This document shows positions 32,644 to 43,749 of a stretch of DNA of 64,000 nt, in pieces. The stretch spans positions 13,019,955 to 13,083,954 of the forward strand of contig CM055108.1 in NCBI GenBank assembly GCA_029204225.1, in the 5' to 3' direction. Below the pieces are notes generated by a model that saw only the letters and a list, made by a program, of their open reading frames with translations, did no database searches and was not told the origin of the DNA. The stretch's first letter is position 1. Every line of letters begins with the position of its first letter. Made by a program: the position numbers and the translations under genes. This stretch comes from Diphasiastrum complanatum. Its lineage: Eukaryota > Streptophyta > Lycopodiopsida > Lycopodiales > Lycopodiaceae.

Positions 32644-35095
32644 CTAATCTTCACACTCCTCCTTAGAATATATGTTCCTATCCAACATAGACTTCGAAAT
32701 TAGGCCAAGATTAGACCTCATCTTGATAAAGACATTCTTGAGTAATGGCTTGGTGAGAAGATCTGCAACACAATTTGAAGATCCAACATGCTCCAATAAG
32801 ATCTCTCTCCCAATGACTTTTTCTCTTACAAAATGATGAGCTACCTCGATGTGTTTGCTCCTTGCATAGAACACAGGATTATTTGCAAGAGCCTGAGCAG
32901 AAATGTTATCATTCTTGATAATTGGAAGGTCTTCATCTCCATAACACTTTAGCTCCAAAAGTAGCCTTTTGATCCATAAAACCTCCTTTGTTGTGGTTGT
33001 GAGAGACTGTGTATTTAGCTTCACAGGATGATAAATATATAGTTGCTTGCTTCTTTGATAGCCAAGAAAATCAGTTCCCTCCAAGACAAATTGTGTAAGC
33101 ACTTGTGGATTTTCTATCCAACCTGTCTCCTACAAAATCTGAATATGAAAAAGCAATCAAAGTCAGACCCTCTCCTTTGTAGAATAATCCATAATCTAAG
33201 GTAAAAGATATATACCTCAAGATTCTTTTAGCCAACTTCCAGTGATATAACTTTGGATCCTGCATGTGTTGACTTAGCTTATGCACACTAAAGCTTAGAT
33301 CAGGCCTAGTCACTGTTAACCATATAAGTGAGCCAATAAGACTCCTATAGAGAGTGATGTCCACAAAGGATATTTCATCATCTTTCATAGGAACTTTTAC
33401 AATGTGCTCCATTGATGTATCTATGCCTTTACAGTTTTCCATTTGAAATTTCTTGAGCATGGAAAGTGCATTTCTATTTTAATTTATAAAGGCTCGACCT
33501 TTCCAAAAAGCTATCTCAAGGCCTAAAATATAGTGAAGAACTCCTAAGTCTTGCATCTTAAACTCACTACCAAGTGCATGCTTAGTTTCTTCAACTAGCT
33601 TCTCATTATTTCCACAAAGAATGATATCATCTACATAGATGAGAAGAATAATTACAAAATTATCTACAAACTTATAATACAAAGAGGGGTCATATTCACT
33701 AAGACAAAATCCGAGTGATACGAGATAGGAGTTGAGCCCTGCATACCAAAACCTTGGTGCTTGGTTTAGTCCATAGAGACTTTTGAACAAAAGACAAACT
33801 TGTGATTCATCACCTTCTTTCACAAAACCTGGAGGTTGATCCATGTAAATCTTTTGCAACTGGTGCAAAGGTGTCGTCATAGTCAAGACCTTTGATTTGT
33901 GAGTAGCTTTTAGCACAAAGTCTTGCTTTATGTTTGTTGATAGATCCATCATGATTACACTTGATCCTGAAAACCCACTTACATCCAATCACATGCATGT
34001 TGCTTGGTGGCTCCACAAGCTCCCATGTGTTGTTTGACATCAAGGCTTCAAACTCTTGGGTCATTGCTTCAACCCACTTCTCGGATTTAAGTGCTTCTTG
34101 GACATCTTTAGGCTCTTCATCTGCTATGAAGAGAGCATGATAGGAAGTTTCACCTTCTACTTACCGTCCTTCCACATCATATGTGAGCCTCCTTGGCTCA
34201 GATCTTTCTCTTGTAGATTTTCTTGGTGTGGGTGCTTGAAGTTGCTCCTCCTCAAGCCTCGGCCTCACCACTTCTTGAACAACATCAAGATTGATTATTG
34301 TAGATCTTGCATGAGACTCCTTGATCTGTGCATCATCCAAGTTAAACTTCTGATCTTCATGGAAGATCACATCTCTACTAACAACATTCTTGTTAGTAGA
34401 GGGAAGATAAATTTTGTATGCTTTTTTAGTAGATGCATGTCCTACAAAGATTCCTTTAATTGCACTAGGATCTTCCTTCTTTCTAGTTTCTAGAGGTACA
34501 TGCACAAAGCATACATAGCCAAAGACCCTAAGATGATCTACCTTAGGCTTTTTCTTATACAACATCTCAAATGGTGTTCTTCCTTCTATTGCAAGATTAG
34601 GAAGCCTATTACAAAGATAGTTTGCACATGCAACTGCTTCTCCCCAAAATTCTTTAGGTAGAGAAGCTTCTAACCTAATGGCTTTTGCACATTCACACAA
34701 AGTTCTATTTTTTCTCTCAACAATTTCATTTTGCTGAGGAATATATGAACAAGACAATTGTCTTTGTATTCCCTCTCTCTCACAAAAGTCTTTAAACTTA
34801 TTGTTAGTGTATTCACCTCCACTATCACTTCTCAAAGCTTTCCACTTGAAAGAAAACTACTTTTCTACATAAGCTTTGAAAGTAACAAAAACATCATAAA
34901 CCATGGCTTTAGAGGACAACATATAGATCTAAGAATATCTTCTATAATCATCTACAAAAGAAACAAAGCAATTTGCTCCTCATTTGCTCTTGGTTGAAGA
35001 GAAATCGACATCAGAGTGCACGAGGTCAAATGGTTGCTTTGTTTTGATGCTTGATCTAGGAAAAGTATTATACAAAGCTATTTTTTGAGTGGTAC
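32644..35095 (-). mobile_element. Ty1/copia copy B: integrase, RT, RNase H
   Basis: Minus strand. From about 35095: VHSDVDFSSTKSK, FVSFVDDYRRYS, then an open integrase frame (34835-34161) with RSDSGGEYTNNKF and QQNEIVERKNRTLCECAKA, so the DDE residues are in place. It continues VDHLRVFGYVCFVHVPLETR and VSRDVIFHEDQKF. RT (34064-33479): GCKWVFRIKCNHDGSINKHK, YDDTFAPVAK, then a deletion and frame change into YMDQPPGFVKEGDESQ, SLYGLNQAPRFWYAG and the intact LLIYVDDIILCG. RNase H (33460-32644): YRSLIGSLIWLTVTRPDLSF, RLDRKSTSAY, KHIEVAHHFVREKVIGREI, VADLLTKPL. No gag or protease is seen. It is less damaged than copy A. Confidence 0.9.
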
Positions 35096-35192
35096 AATCT
35101 ACAAATCGATGTTGATATTGACATGGTAATATTTAGTTCATATGTTGTTCTTTTCATTCTAATTCTTATTTGTTTAGTGTCGTTCTTAGTAA

Positions 35193-35545
35193 ATTGCTCA
35201 TTCACCTTGTTTGTGATGACAGTTCACTCTTGACCAGTACGATCCTGATGATGTGTATAGATTGCGACAGAGTTGATAAATTTTTTTGTATCGAATGGTA
35301 CAAGTTTTGTTCCAGAGCTTGAGGGCACAGAAAAGAAAGCTACTCCTGCTTTAACAGCCCTTCAGGTTGCTCAGGATGTAGATACTATAATATACGATCA
35401 AAGAGGCATAGAAGTCCTTCCTTACAAAGAGGAAGGCGAAATAACAGGACATGAGATTGTTGTCTTTCAAGCTCTTGATACTGATATAGAAAATAAAGAA
35501 AAAATTATTAAATACATATTTCTATATAATTTCAAATGTACATAA
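35193..35545 (+). pseudogene. Unidentified coding fragment
   Basis: After an acceptor (tgatgacag, 35222) one reads FTLDQYDPDDVYRLRQS, two stops, and then in another frame a 90-codon open stretch: TSFVPELEGTEKKATPALTA, DVDTIIYDQRGIEVLPYKEE, HEIVVFQALDTDIENKEK. Composition is coding-like. I do not recognise it; an old DNA-transposon protein is possible. It directly follows the 5' edge of copia copy B. Confidence 0.35.
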
Positions 35546-35989
35546 ACGTGTATATATTACCATACAAAAAAGGAAATACAATCTTACATGTACACAACCC
35601 ATTTATGGGATTTTTATTGATATGAATATAGATTGTTACAATCAAGTTGTGTCCATAGTACAATACTATATTGCAATTCTCTAGATTGATAAGAAACAAG
35701 AATCTTGTTTCTATTCAATAACGATGATGGACATTATTCTCTGATGATAAATCTCAGTGTTTATCCATTAGTTGGATAGTTTTGCCAATATCTCTGCATT
35801 TGATCTTCAGCTTATGTCTTTTACGTATCTGCATAAATTTTAACACAAAGTATATTGCATTTAATATAAAAATCACATTGCTCAAGCAAAACAGAGAATC
35901 TTGGGCTTTCTCAATAAGACTTTCCTCATGGAATGTACCCCTTAGCTTGCCAAGTGAACTTTAAATAAAACTATGGCTAAAAACTAGGT

Positions 35990-36240
35990 ACTCGGGCCAA
36001 GTTCGAGAGAACTGGCTCGGTTCCGTTCAACTTCTCGGGTGAAGAGTTCGAGTGAAATCCTCGGGTGGAGATCTTTGGCTGAAATTTTTTGGGTGATCTC
36101 TCTCGGTTGAAATCTCATTTCAAACTTCAAAATATGGTACTAGGAGCTCGGTAGGACCTTTTTGGGTGTTGTTCGACTGAATTCAGCTAGTGTGATTCAT
36201 TTTTGGGTCATCAACTCGGGTCAAAACTTGGGTGAACAAT
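35990..36240. repeat. Degenerate 'ctcgggtgaa' repeat
   Basis: About ten variants of ctcgggtgaa / tttgggtgaa are spaced irregularly. The same word type occurs in the nearby copia LTRs ('ctcgggtagaga'), so this may be a decayed LTR. Confidence 0.5.
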
Positions 36241-36368
36241 TCAATTCATCAGTTGAAGGATGAATAGAGTTATTCCCCCTCCCACTCCTCCCTCCAAAAT
36301 TTTTCCTGGGGTGTAGCTTTGTCAGAGGCTGATTGGCAATGTGTTCCAACTACTAACAAGGTGGTTTG

Positions 36369-38328
36369 TGTTATGGCCATATTCAGTTAAGGACCTGGAA
36401 TAGTCCTAATATGGTAGACCGACCTTCAGTGTTCGAGATTGTTAGCCACACCAAGATTTGATTCCATGTTGAGGCCCATTTGTGACTAATGACCTTGAGA
36501 GGATGCAGACACTCTAATTGAGACATATGGAGTAGTGCATGTCCGTGTGACGGATATAGGCAAGAGGATTGCATGAAGGGATGCGATCTATTTATAGTTG
36601 AGTTACAAGATTCTCAATGAAATATGAGAGTAACATATGTAGACTTTGGAAGAATCTACCAGATAAGAATGTGTTTATGCATTGGGTCATAGTGAGAATA
36701 TTCACATATGTGCATGATTAATCTTGTCTGGATCTATGGTGTATTCCTGGTTACTAGATTTATTTGGTGTGCTTAACCTAGTCAGTGAACATAGACATAT
36801 GATCAAGTATTGTTGGAATAGATACTTGCAAAGTTAACAGATCTTTATGTGAAAGATTTATTGGCTAACTTAAATGTAATTTGGATATGGATCTAAATGT
36901 GGTGTTGTTTGTATGGTACAATTAAGATCTGCACCTAGACATTTGAGATTTCTAAATCATTGGAAATTAGCTTGAGTAGTTGGTTTACACCTATGGAATT
37001 TATTTATTGGAACGAACAATGTGAAGGAATCACCATGAATTGTTTGTTTGGTATGTATTGCTTGTAAGACACATGATTATGAATCGTTTGGATTCATCAT
37101 GGAAAGTTGTGTGCATAGTATTTCTCAGTTAAGAAATAAACTCAATTCATTAGTGATTGTATCCCAAAGAGCTCAATTGGATAACGAATCATAATGGTTC
37201 CAAGTCCTAAATTTGGGAAATTTAGCAAAACTTTAAATATTAAGATTTAGTTTTAGAATTGTAATATGAAGTTTTTGGTGGGTGAAGATGGTTGTTGATA
37301 TCATTTTGGTATACTTTCTATCCTTGACTACCTGATGGTTGGAATTTGATTAACTCACATTCTGATTAAGAATCCAATTTGAGGAATATTCTCAAATTTG
37401 GTATCTCTAAGATGGAGAAGATTCTAACTATTTGTGATTGATGGATCATAAATAGATACTTAATTAGAGGATAATCAAGAAATGTATTGATTCTTAGGTA
37501 TATTGAGTGATTTCCAGTTTATTGAATGAGTCGAGATTTCAGATTCGTATTTTGAAATTCTAAATCTCTTTTTGCTAGAATCTTTGAGTCCTATGGTTCT
37601 CACAGACATATATCGTAAAGTAATTTGGTTTGCTTATTTGGGGTCTTGCTTACTTTAGTGGATTGTATTCTACTACAAATTGTACTCTATAAGTGCTTAT
37701 GTACAAAGTTCAATCTAAATCTGTAGTATATAGGGGACAAATAAATAGATTACTGATTTCTGGCATGAAATGTTAGAAATAGGGCTATTAACTCATAGAG
37801 GAACTGCAGTGCTCTGGATTGAGTTAGAGATGTCTGAGACTTGATGGATCTCCTAGAGATTTTGATTGGTTGAATTGTTGTATTTTAGAATATTAGAATA
37901 TTCTAAATATATTTGTACCAAGAAGTACTATTATCTAAAAGAAATTGTGGATAGGATTTAGACTATCAAAGAAATGAATTTATTTAGCTTTTGGACTTGA
38001 TCTATGAAATAATAAGTCGATTTACCTAGTGGCTCATGTAATTTTGGATTACATTTGAAGGTGATGAACTTTTATTTGGAGAAGATCAACTCAATTTGGA
38101 ATATTTATAGCTTAGTGTATATCTGGATTTTGGGTTAGTACTCCTGTGTAATGTCTCTGAGTACTTATTCAGATGGAAAGATTAGATTAATAATAATGAT
38201 TCTTGGGTAAGATTTGAAAGCTTGAGGATAAATTTCACGTTTTTTTCTCTCTTGTTCTGAGGACAGAACTTGTTTAAGAGAGGAAGAATGTTACGACCAT
38301 ATTTGGTTAAGGACCTGGAATAGTCCTA
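36369..38328 (+). mobile_element. Gypsy-like LTR element, internally decayed
   Basis: Two copies of an LTR start lie in direct orientation. TGTTATGGCCATATTCAGTT starts at 36369 and TGTTACGACCATATTTGGTT at 38289, each followed by aaggacctggaatagtccta. The second is preceded by 'gaggacagaacttgtttaagagaggaaga', the layout of a Ty3/gypsy 3' end and polypurine tract. The 1.8 kb between holds no domain I can recognise. The second LTR is cut after 40 bases at 38328, where the inverted copia LTR begins. Confidence 0.55.
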
Positions 38329-38818
38329 GTGTTGCTTTCTCCAAGAGGCGAAAAACCCGACAGTGTCGCTTTTTCTCGAAAGGTAAAAAACCCGACAGTG
38401 TTCTTTTTTCTCGAAGGTCAAAAAATGCGACAGGTCTGAAAAACATTTTCTAAGGCATTTGGAGACAGTGTTTCTTTTTTTCGAAAGGCGAAAAACCCAA
38501 CAATGTCGCTTTTTTTCGAAATGCGAAAAATACAACAATAGGCCAAAAAATATTTCTAACGCATTTATAAGACAGTGTCGCATTTTTTGAAATGCAAAAA
38601 ATGTGACAGTGTGAGAACAGTTGGCCAGAATTATTTTTCTAAGTGTTTTTTACTTAGTGATATATTTTCCTCATGACCAAAAATTGCGAATTGTGTGAAT
38701 AAACAGTTCAAAAATGCAGATTGTGCGAAACATAGTTCAAAATGCAACAATCAGGAAAAACAAGAAAGACCAAAAAAAATACTAAGACTTTGAAGGATAG
38801 AAACTCTTAGTTTCTTCA
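38329..38818 (-). repeat. Copia LTR, truncated second copy of the 6-kb LTR
   Basis: Starting at 38818 on the minus strand (TGAAGAAACTAAGAG), this matches the first 530 bases of the LTR at 6071, including the 'gacactgtcgc' word cluster. The stop codon of the pol gene beside it is formed by the first three bases of the LTR. It ends abruptly at the gypsy-like LTR. Confidence 0.85.
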
Positions 38819-39210
38819 GCTCCCTCTCAAAGTTGGTATTTTTCCGATTCCTAGGCTTGCACGCTGCTTCTCAAAAATTGTCTTGTCAAGAGGCTTCATG
38901 AAATTGGAACAAACTCGGTCTTCAGCCTATCTTTCTCAGCCAGATCTCTTATCAGATGATATGTGATAGCAATGTGTTTCATCCTAGAATGAAACACTAG
39001 ATCCTTCATTAGATGAATGGTGGATGTGCTATCCATGAACAATAATAGCGGCTCATTGGAGTTCTCTCCCAGTCTGTCAAGGAACTGCTTGAGCCATGTA
39101 AGCTCCTTCGTCATTTTGGATGCTGCAACATACTATGCCTCGTAGGATGATTGAGTAGATGATTGCGCAGTTATGGTCTGCCTCCTACTGACTTGTATCA
39201 CAGTTGTACC
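38819..39210 (-). pseudogene. Copia RNase H end
   Basis: Minus strand: SRRQTITAQSSTQSSYEA, an in-frame TAG at the Glu of 'AEY', then YVAASKMTKELTWLKQFLDR, LLLFMDSTSTIHLMKD, HSRMKHIAITYHLIRDLAEK. After one frame change it ends MKPLDKTIFEKQRASLGIG up to RGS and the stop. This is a complete C-terminus for copia pol. The rest of pol is missing upstream of about 39210. Confidence 0.85.
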
Positions 39211-39670
39211 GGCTGCTATCATTAGGGGATATTAGAACTCAAAATGGGCCCTTTGTCAAGATGTTGTTTTTGACTTCGCACGCTTTCAATGCTTATGTGT
39301 CCCAATGAATGGTGTCCATCTGTGATGAACTATAACAGTGGTTGACGGACGGAAATTGTATTTAACTTTCCCTGCCAAATTTTTGTGATTTTCAAATATC
39401 CCGCCGTGCAGAACAAAAAATTGTGATTGGACTACAGTTACTGCTCGAATACTCTTGTGCTGCCCGTCATTGTTCACTCGAGGTTGATTTGACGTCAATA
39501 GTCATAAACCGTGGTTAACTAATCCTTGTAGTTTAGGAACTTCTTGTCATTCATAGGTATACCTCTCATTTTCTTCATTCTATCTCTTATTTTAGATTGT
39601 CATTCTTAGGTTTACCTCGCAATCTCTACATTCTCTCCGTTCTCAACTTGTGTACTCGTATTTTCGACTA

Positions 39671-41005
39671 ATGTCTACACATAATTGGAGACCAGGAGGA
39701 ACCATTGATGCAATCAATATTTGCAATGAAAAAAATGCAGAAGATCAATGGATACCAAGAATATATCAAAAATATCAATGGATCTTGATGCATCCCTTTG
39801 CAAAAGGCTCATTCCAAAAAGAAAAAGATCAGATAACATATATAGAAGCTCTTGAAAAGGTAGGATAATGGATTTTAAAGTATCACCTGTCGGTCAATCT
39901 ATTACAGAAGTTTTAGTTCAGCATGCTTATCTTCACAATGAGCTCAACATTCATGATTTGAATCCAAATGAGAGAAGAAAATGCAATTGTAAGTTTTCAG
40001 ATTCAATTTCTTTAGAGTTAGCATTTTCTTTAAATTATATTTTTCTTGAGATGTTTTTGTTGGTTTTGCAGACTTGTATCCATAAATGGCAATCAGTTCA
40101 ATCGATTGCAGGAATAATCGTTGTCATACATTCGGATATCGGTATTTTACAATATAAAGGTCGTTTTCCAAAATCACTTTTAGAGTTAGGAGTTTTTTTT
40201 TATGATCACACCTATTTTTCTAATAAAAATGGTTTAGTTGGTAGATTAGAGCCATATCCTCTACCAGATTTTTTGGGTGAGGATTGGATTTCTCCTGATG
40301 CAGCAATTTCAGAAAGTTTTTGATCTAGGCTATATATTGATATTCAGAGTATGTTAAAATATAGCACTGGATCAAAGAATAATAGATTAAGTTGGTGTCT
40401 ACCTTTTACTATTTTTGTTGATTTTTTTTCCAAATGCAATGTTCGGAGAACGAAAACAATGTTTATTTGTAAAGGCTTGAGTGCTGATATAATCACCGAG
40501 TTGTTGGATGATGGTTGGGATACAAAACAAAATCAGAAAGTTGAGTGCAGAGTATGTTACTCATCCATGACATTTAGATATCACATCGAAAAACAAATGC
40601 TCACTTTGCTACTATATTATAAAAGATGGAATAAATACAAAAATGTTTGGAAGCCACTTGATCAAGATTTTGGTATAAACCCTCAAGAGCAACTTCAGAT
40701 AACAGTGAAAATAAATGACAACATTCTTGCAATGGTTGAGGTCGAGGAAGATTGGTGTCTCAATCACATTCGATCAGAACTAGACATGTTGCAATTCGAT
40801 CTACCTCAGTACTATCAATTTCAATTGAATGGTGTAAAGGTACGTTATGTCATATAAAAATATTTCTTTTTTTCTATTTCTAAGTGAATCAGTTTCATAA
40901 AATATATTAACTAAAACAATTTCTCTTGTGCAGGTAAGAGTAAGGCAGGAAGAGCATATAAAATACAAAGACATTGGAACATCCATCAAAATTGAAGATC
41001 CATAG
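39671..41005 (+). pseudogene. Unknown two-exon gene converging on the H3-C48 gene
   Basis: Starts MSTHNWRPGGTIDAINICNE at 39671. A frame change near 39865 leads to a frame from MDFKVSPVGQS (39868). This is open except for one TGA at 40321-40323 and continues to 40839. It splices in phase (GTACGT...TTGTGCAG) to a last exon, 40934-41005, ending SIKIEDP. Blocks that look well preserved: FPKSLLELGVFFYDHTYFS, CKGLSADIITELLDDGWDTK, YYKRWNKYKNVWKPLDQD and a C-terminal ITVKINDNILAMVEVEEDW...YYQFQLNGVKVR. That last part may be a ubiquitin-like or doublecortin-like beta-grasp domain, judged only from strand pattern. No known family is recognised. It faces the histone-protease gene tail to tail, about 0.67 kb apart, and may be its partner in one mobile unit. 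Confidence 0.5.
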
Positions 41006-41059
41006 ACTATGAACTATGGAATTTTGTATTATGTAATACAATTTTTTGTATACATCATT

Positions 41060-41260
41060 TTTGAAAATATATGAACCATTCTATGAGACTTTCATTTCTA
41101 TGATCTCCATTTCCATGGTGCAAAACACAATGTAATTGCAACTGGATAATATGAGTTTTCGATAACAAGATTCATTGTCTCCTGCAGGAAATGCACTATC
41201 TCCATTGGGGAGATCTTCAGTCACTTGCACTCCAGTGACCACTACAATCGACGCTTGCCC
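41060..41260 (-). pseudogene. Second, decayed copy of the C48 gene's last exon
   Basis: Minus strand reads LKISPMEIVHFLQETMNLVI and ENSYYPVAI. It aligns with the last exon of the neighbouring gene (PKVSLMEIMHLRQETIKLVI and KNSYPVAV, 41829-41671). It is a partial tandem duplication or the end of a second element copy. Confidence 0.7.
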
Positions 41261-41670
41261 TTGTTGATGTCTCGTATATATCGGTTGTATTTTTGGTCTT
41301 CATTGCCTTGGTCTGTATTGTCCTTGTCTTGGCATATTTGGATATGTTCAGAAGGTGATTTGATCAAAGCTTTGCTACAACAAATCTAAGTTTGTGGCAT
41401 GTTTGGATTGGTTGTGGCAAAGGTTCGATCAGATCATCTTTTTGAACTTATCCAAAAAAAAACCATGATAAAGGCAAGGCAGACTAGAGTTATGAAAAAC
41501 AAACATGTCGAAAAACCGTAGAAATTGAAAATGAATGAATCATAACTTGAATTAATAGCAGGAAAACAAACAAGTAAGAACAATCATTGACAAACTGTAA
41601 ATATATTTCTATTAAAAATTTCTGTACATGTGTCTCATCCACATCAAGTGAGATAAATATTTAATCAGTA

Positions 41671-43749
41671 TCAACTATCTATGATCTCTAAATCCATTTC
41701 TCTAATTGGAAGTAGCTTGGGTGGAGAACACTCGACCACTGCAACTGGATATGAATTTTTGATCACAAGCTTTATGGTCTCCTGTCTTAAGTGCATTATC
41801 TCCATTAAGGAGACCTTCGGGCATTTAAACTGAAAAAAAACATAAACACAGTTAAATGTAATTAATCAAAGATCAGTTAATATTAATTTGAATTAGAAAA
41901 AAACAAAAACACAATTAAAAGTTATAAATCGAAGATTACCTCTTCCAGATTTGGAAGGCCATCTTGTAGTGCAAGCCAATTAAAAAAGTATTTGGCATTG
42001 CATATGGTATACCAACCACAGTTGATAGAATCAACCTGCTGGGAGGACTGCAGAATCCAAATTTTAACATTATGAGATATCGGATCAACGCGCATGATGT
42101 TATAACTAAATCTACAATGAAAACAAGGGCGCGTCGAACCGATATTCAAAAAAATATTTTTTGAATATCGGATCAGCGCGTACGTAATGAAAAGAAATCA
42201 AACAATAACTACAAGGGTGCGTCGAACCGATATTGATAATTTTTTACCTCTGCATCAACAATTTTTAACTTCGTATATGCTTTTGCATTTGGTATTGGAA
42301 AGAGTTCCAGTATTTTGTATATATGGCTCCTGGCAATTTTGTGTGTGTGTGTGTGTAATAGAGTTCATCTTTAAACAAACTGGATTACACACACCCTCAT
42401 CATTGACGTATAAGGACAACGCATATAAGCTCCAATGATCACTGCAATCAGAAAACAATAAGTTAATGAGAATCAATGTGAAATCAAAATTCATATAAAA
42501 AATTCAACATAATAAAAACTGAAAAAAAAGACACTTACTTTGTGATATATGGCAGCACAAGAATTGGAGTACCCAGTCTGACGTATTGGAGCATATCATC
42601 GTGCAAACTTTTGAAATAAGGGAAATCAAATGTAGCCATGAATTGAAGGAGAAACAATGCTATATCTATAAACAATGGGGTCTAGAAATACTCCATCCAA
42701 TACTGAATGGCCCCACCTCCTACATTGTCACCTAGCATTTTATCCCTACTTTCTAATTCACATGTATGTAAACTAAAAAGAGGTGGACCAGCATTGGTCT
42801 TCGGCATTTTAAAACTGTATTGAGGACCTAAACCTTTAAGATACGTGTTTAACAATTGGTCATACTGTACATATTGAGGACTATTTACAAAGGCAAGTGC
42901 ATGGGGTGACGGAAGTAATACAGATAAACCAGAAAAAGAATTGTCATTTAAAATTTGATCTACCTTTACATTAACAAAATCATCTAAATAATTTCCTAGA
43001 ACAGGTGGAGGGGAAGTAATATTTATGGGGGTAGGAGGAGGAGATTTATTAGGAGAGGAAGATTTAGGAGGAGAAGTTAAAGTTGGAGTTCTGGGAGGAG
43101 AAGAAAGAGACTTAGGAGGAGAATTTGGAGGAGAATGCCTAGAAGAAAGAATCTCATCCAAAGGAGATGGCTTGGAAAAATCCCTCACTTTATTTGGAAT
43201 GCCAAGAGACCTCCTCCTCTTTGAAATACTCCCGCTCTGTAAATGAATAACAAGCAAGGATGGTTGAGATTGATTTCGTTTTCTCCTCTCTGAATCTTGT
43301 TTTGGAGGAGAGGAGGGAGCAGGTCTAAAGTATTCTACAAATTTGTCATATGTGTCCCGAAGCCTGAACACAATGTTGAAATCCTTGGGCATGATGGTCA
43401 CCCTCTTGGCATGGACAGCTACAACAAAAGTATCAAAAAGAAATTTCACCTAGAAATCCTCATATGTTGTGTGCAGCGTCTCAATTGCCGTTACCGTCCA
43501 TCTCACATCTGCAGATAGACTTTTTGTAACCTGCCTGATGGATCTCTGTATGTGAGCTTTCGGAATCAGAAGATTATTTGTCTTCTGTAGCTTTTGAATA
43601 TCCTTGAGCCAGGGTGGGTCTCTTCTTCTGCCCGTTGGCCTAGGAGGAGGTGGTGGTGGACGAGGTGGTGGTTGTGGACTTCCTTGTCCCGCTCCTGAGA
43701 TTGGTATTCCACTAGGGTGGCCTCGTGTAATTTGCTTGGTCTGTGCCAT
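41671..43749 (-). pseudogene. Histone H3-like domain fused to C48 (Ulp1-type) protease
   Basis: Minus-strand exons: 43749-42540, 42441 to about 42248, 42111-41940 and 41829-41671. Introns are GT-AG and the first and last junctions keep phase. Residues 1-14 read MAQTKQITRGHPSG, close to the H3 tail MARTKQTARKSTGG. A Pro/Gly linker follows, then an H3 histone fold: WLKDIQKLQKTNNLLIPKA, ADVRWTVTAIETLHTTYEDF and HAKRVTIMPKDFN. 'LLIP' and 'RWT' are CENH3-like; 'HAKRVTIMPKD' is standard H3. Next come about 110 residues rich in Ser, Pro and Lys. The C48 protease then has MLGDNVGGGAIQYW, NDHWSLYAL (His), CLKMNSI (Asn where Asp is usual), SSQQVDSINCGWYTIC (Gln and Cys, about 42020) and a tail ending MDLEIIDS. 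C48 enzymes cleave ubiquitin-like proteins. Lesions: TAG at 43452-43450 and TAG at 42684-42682, both in frame; a TGA closes exon 2. Confidence 0.75.

Noticed and set aside
39860-39907. A 48-base intron joining the first two frames of the 39.7-kb gene
   Set aside because: Too short for a plant intron, and the joined phase gives an immediate stop. A frameshift explains it better.
43025-43518. Plus-strand Gly-rich frames opposite the H3-C48 gene
   Set aside because: They are shadows of the Ser/Pro-rich linker and H3 region on the minus strand.
41671-43749. Endogenous giant-virus origin for the histone gene
   Set aside because: The gene has plant-type introns and a protease type common in plant transposons, and no viral core gene is nearby. 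Not excluded, but unsupported.
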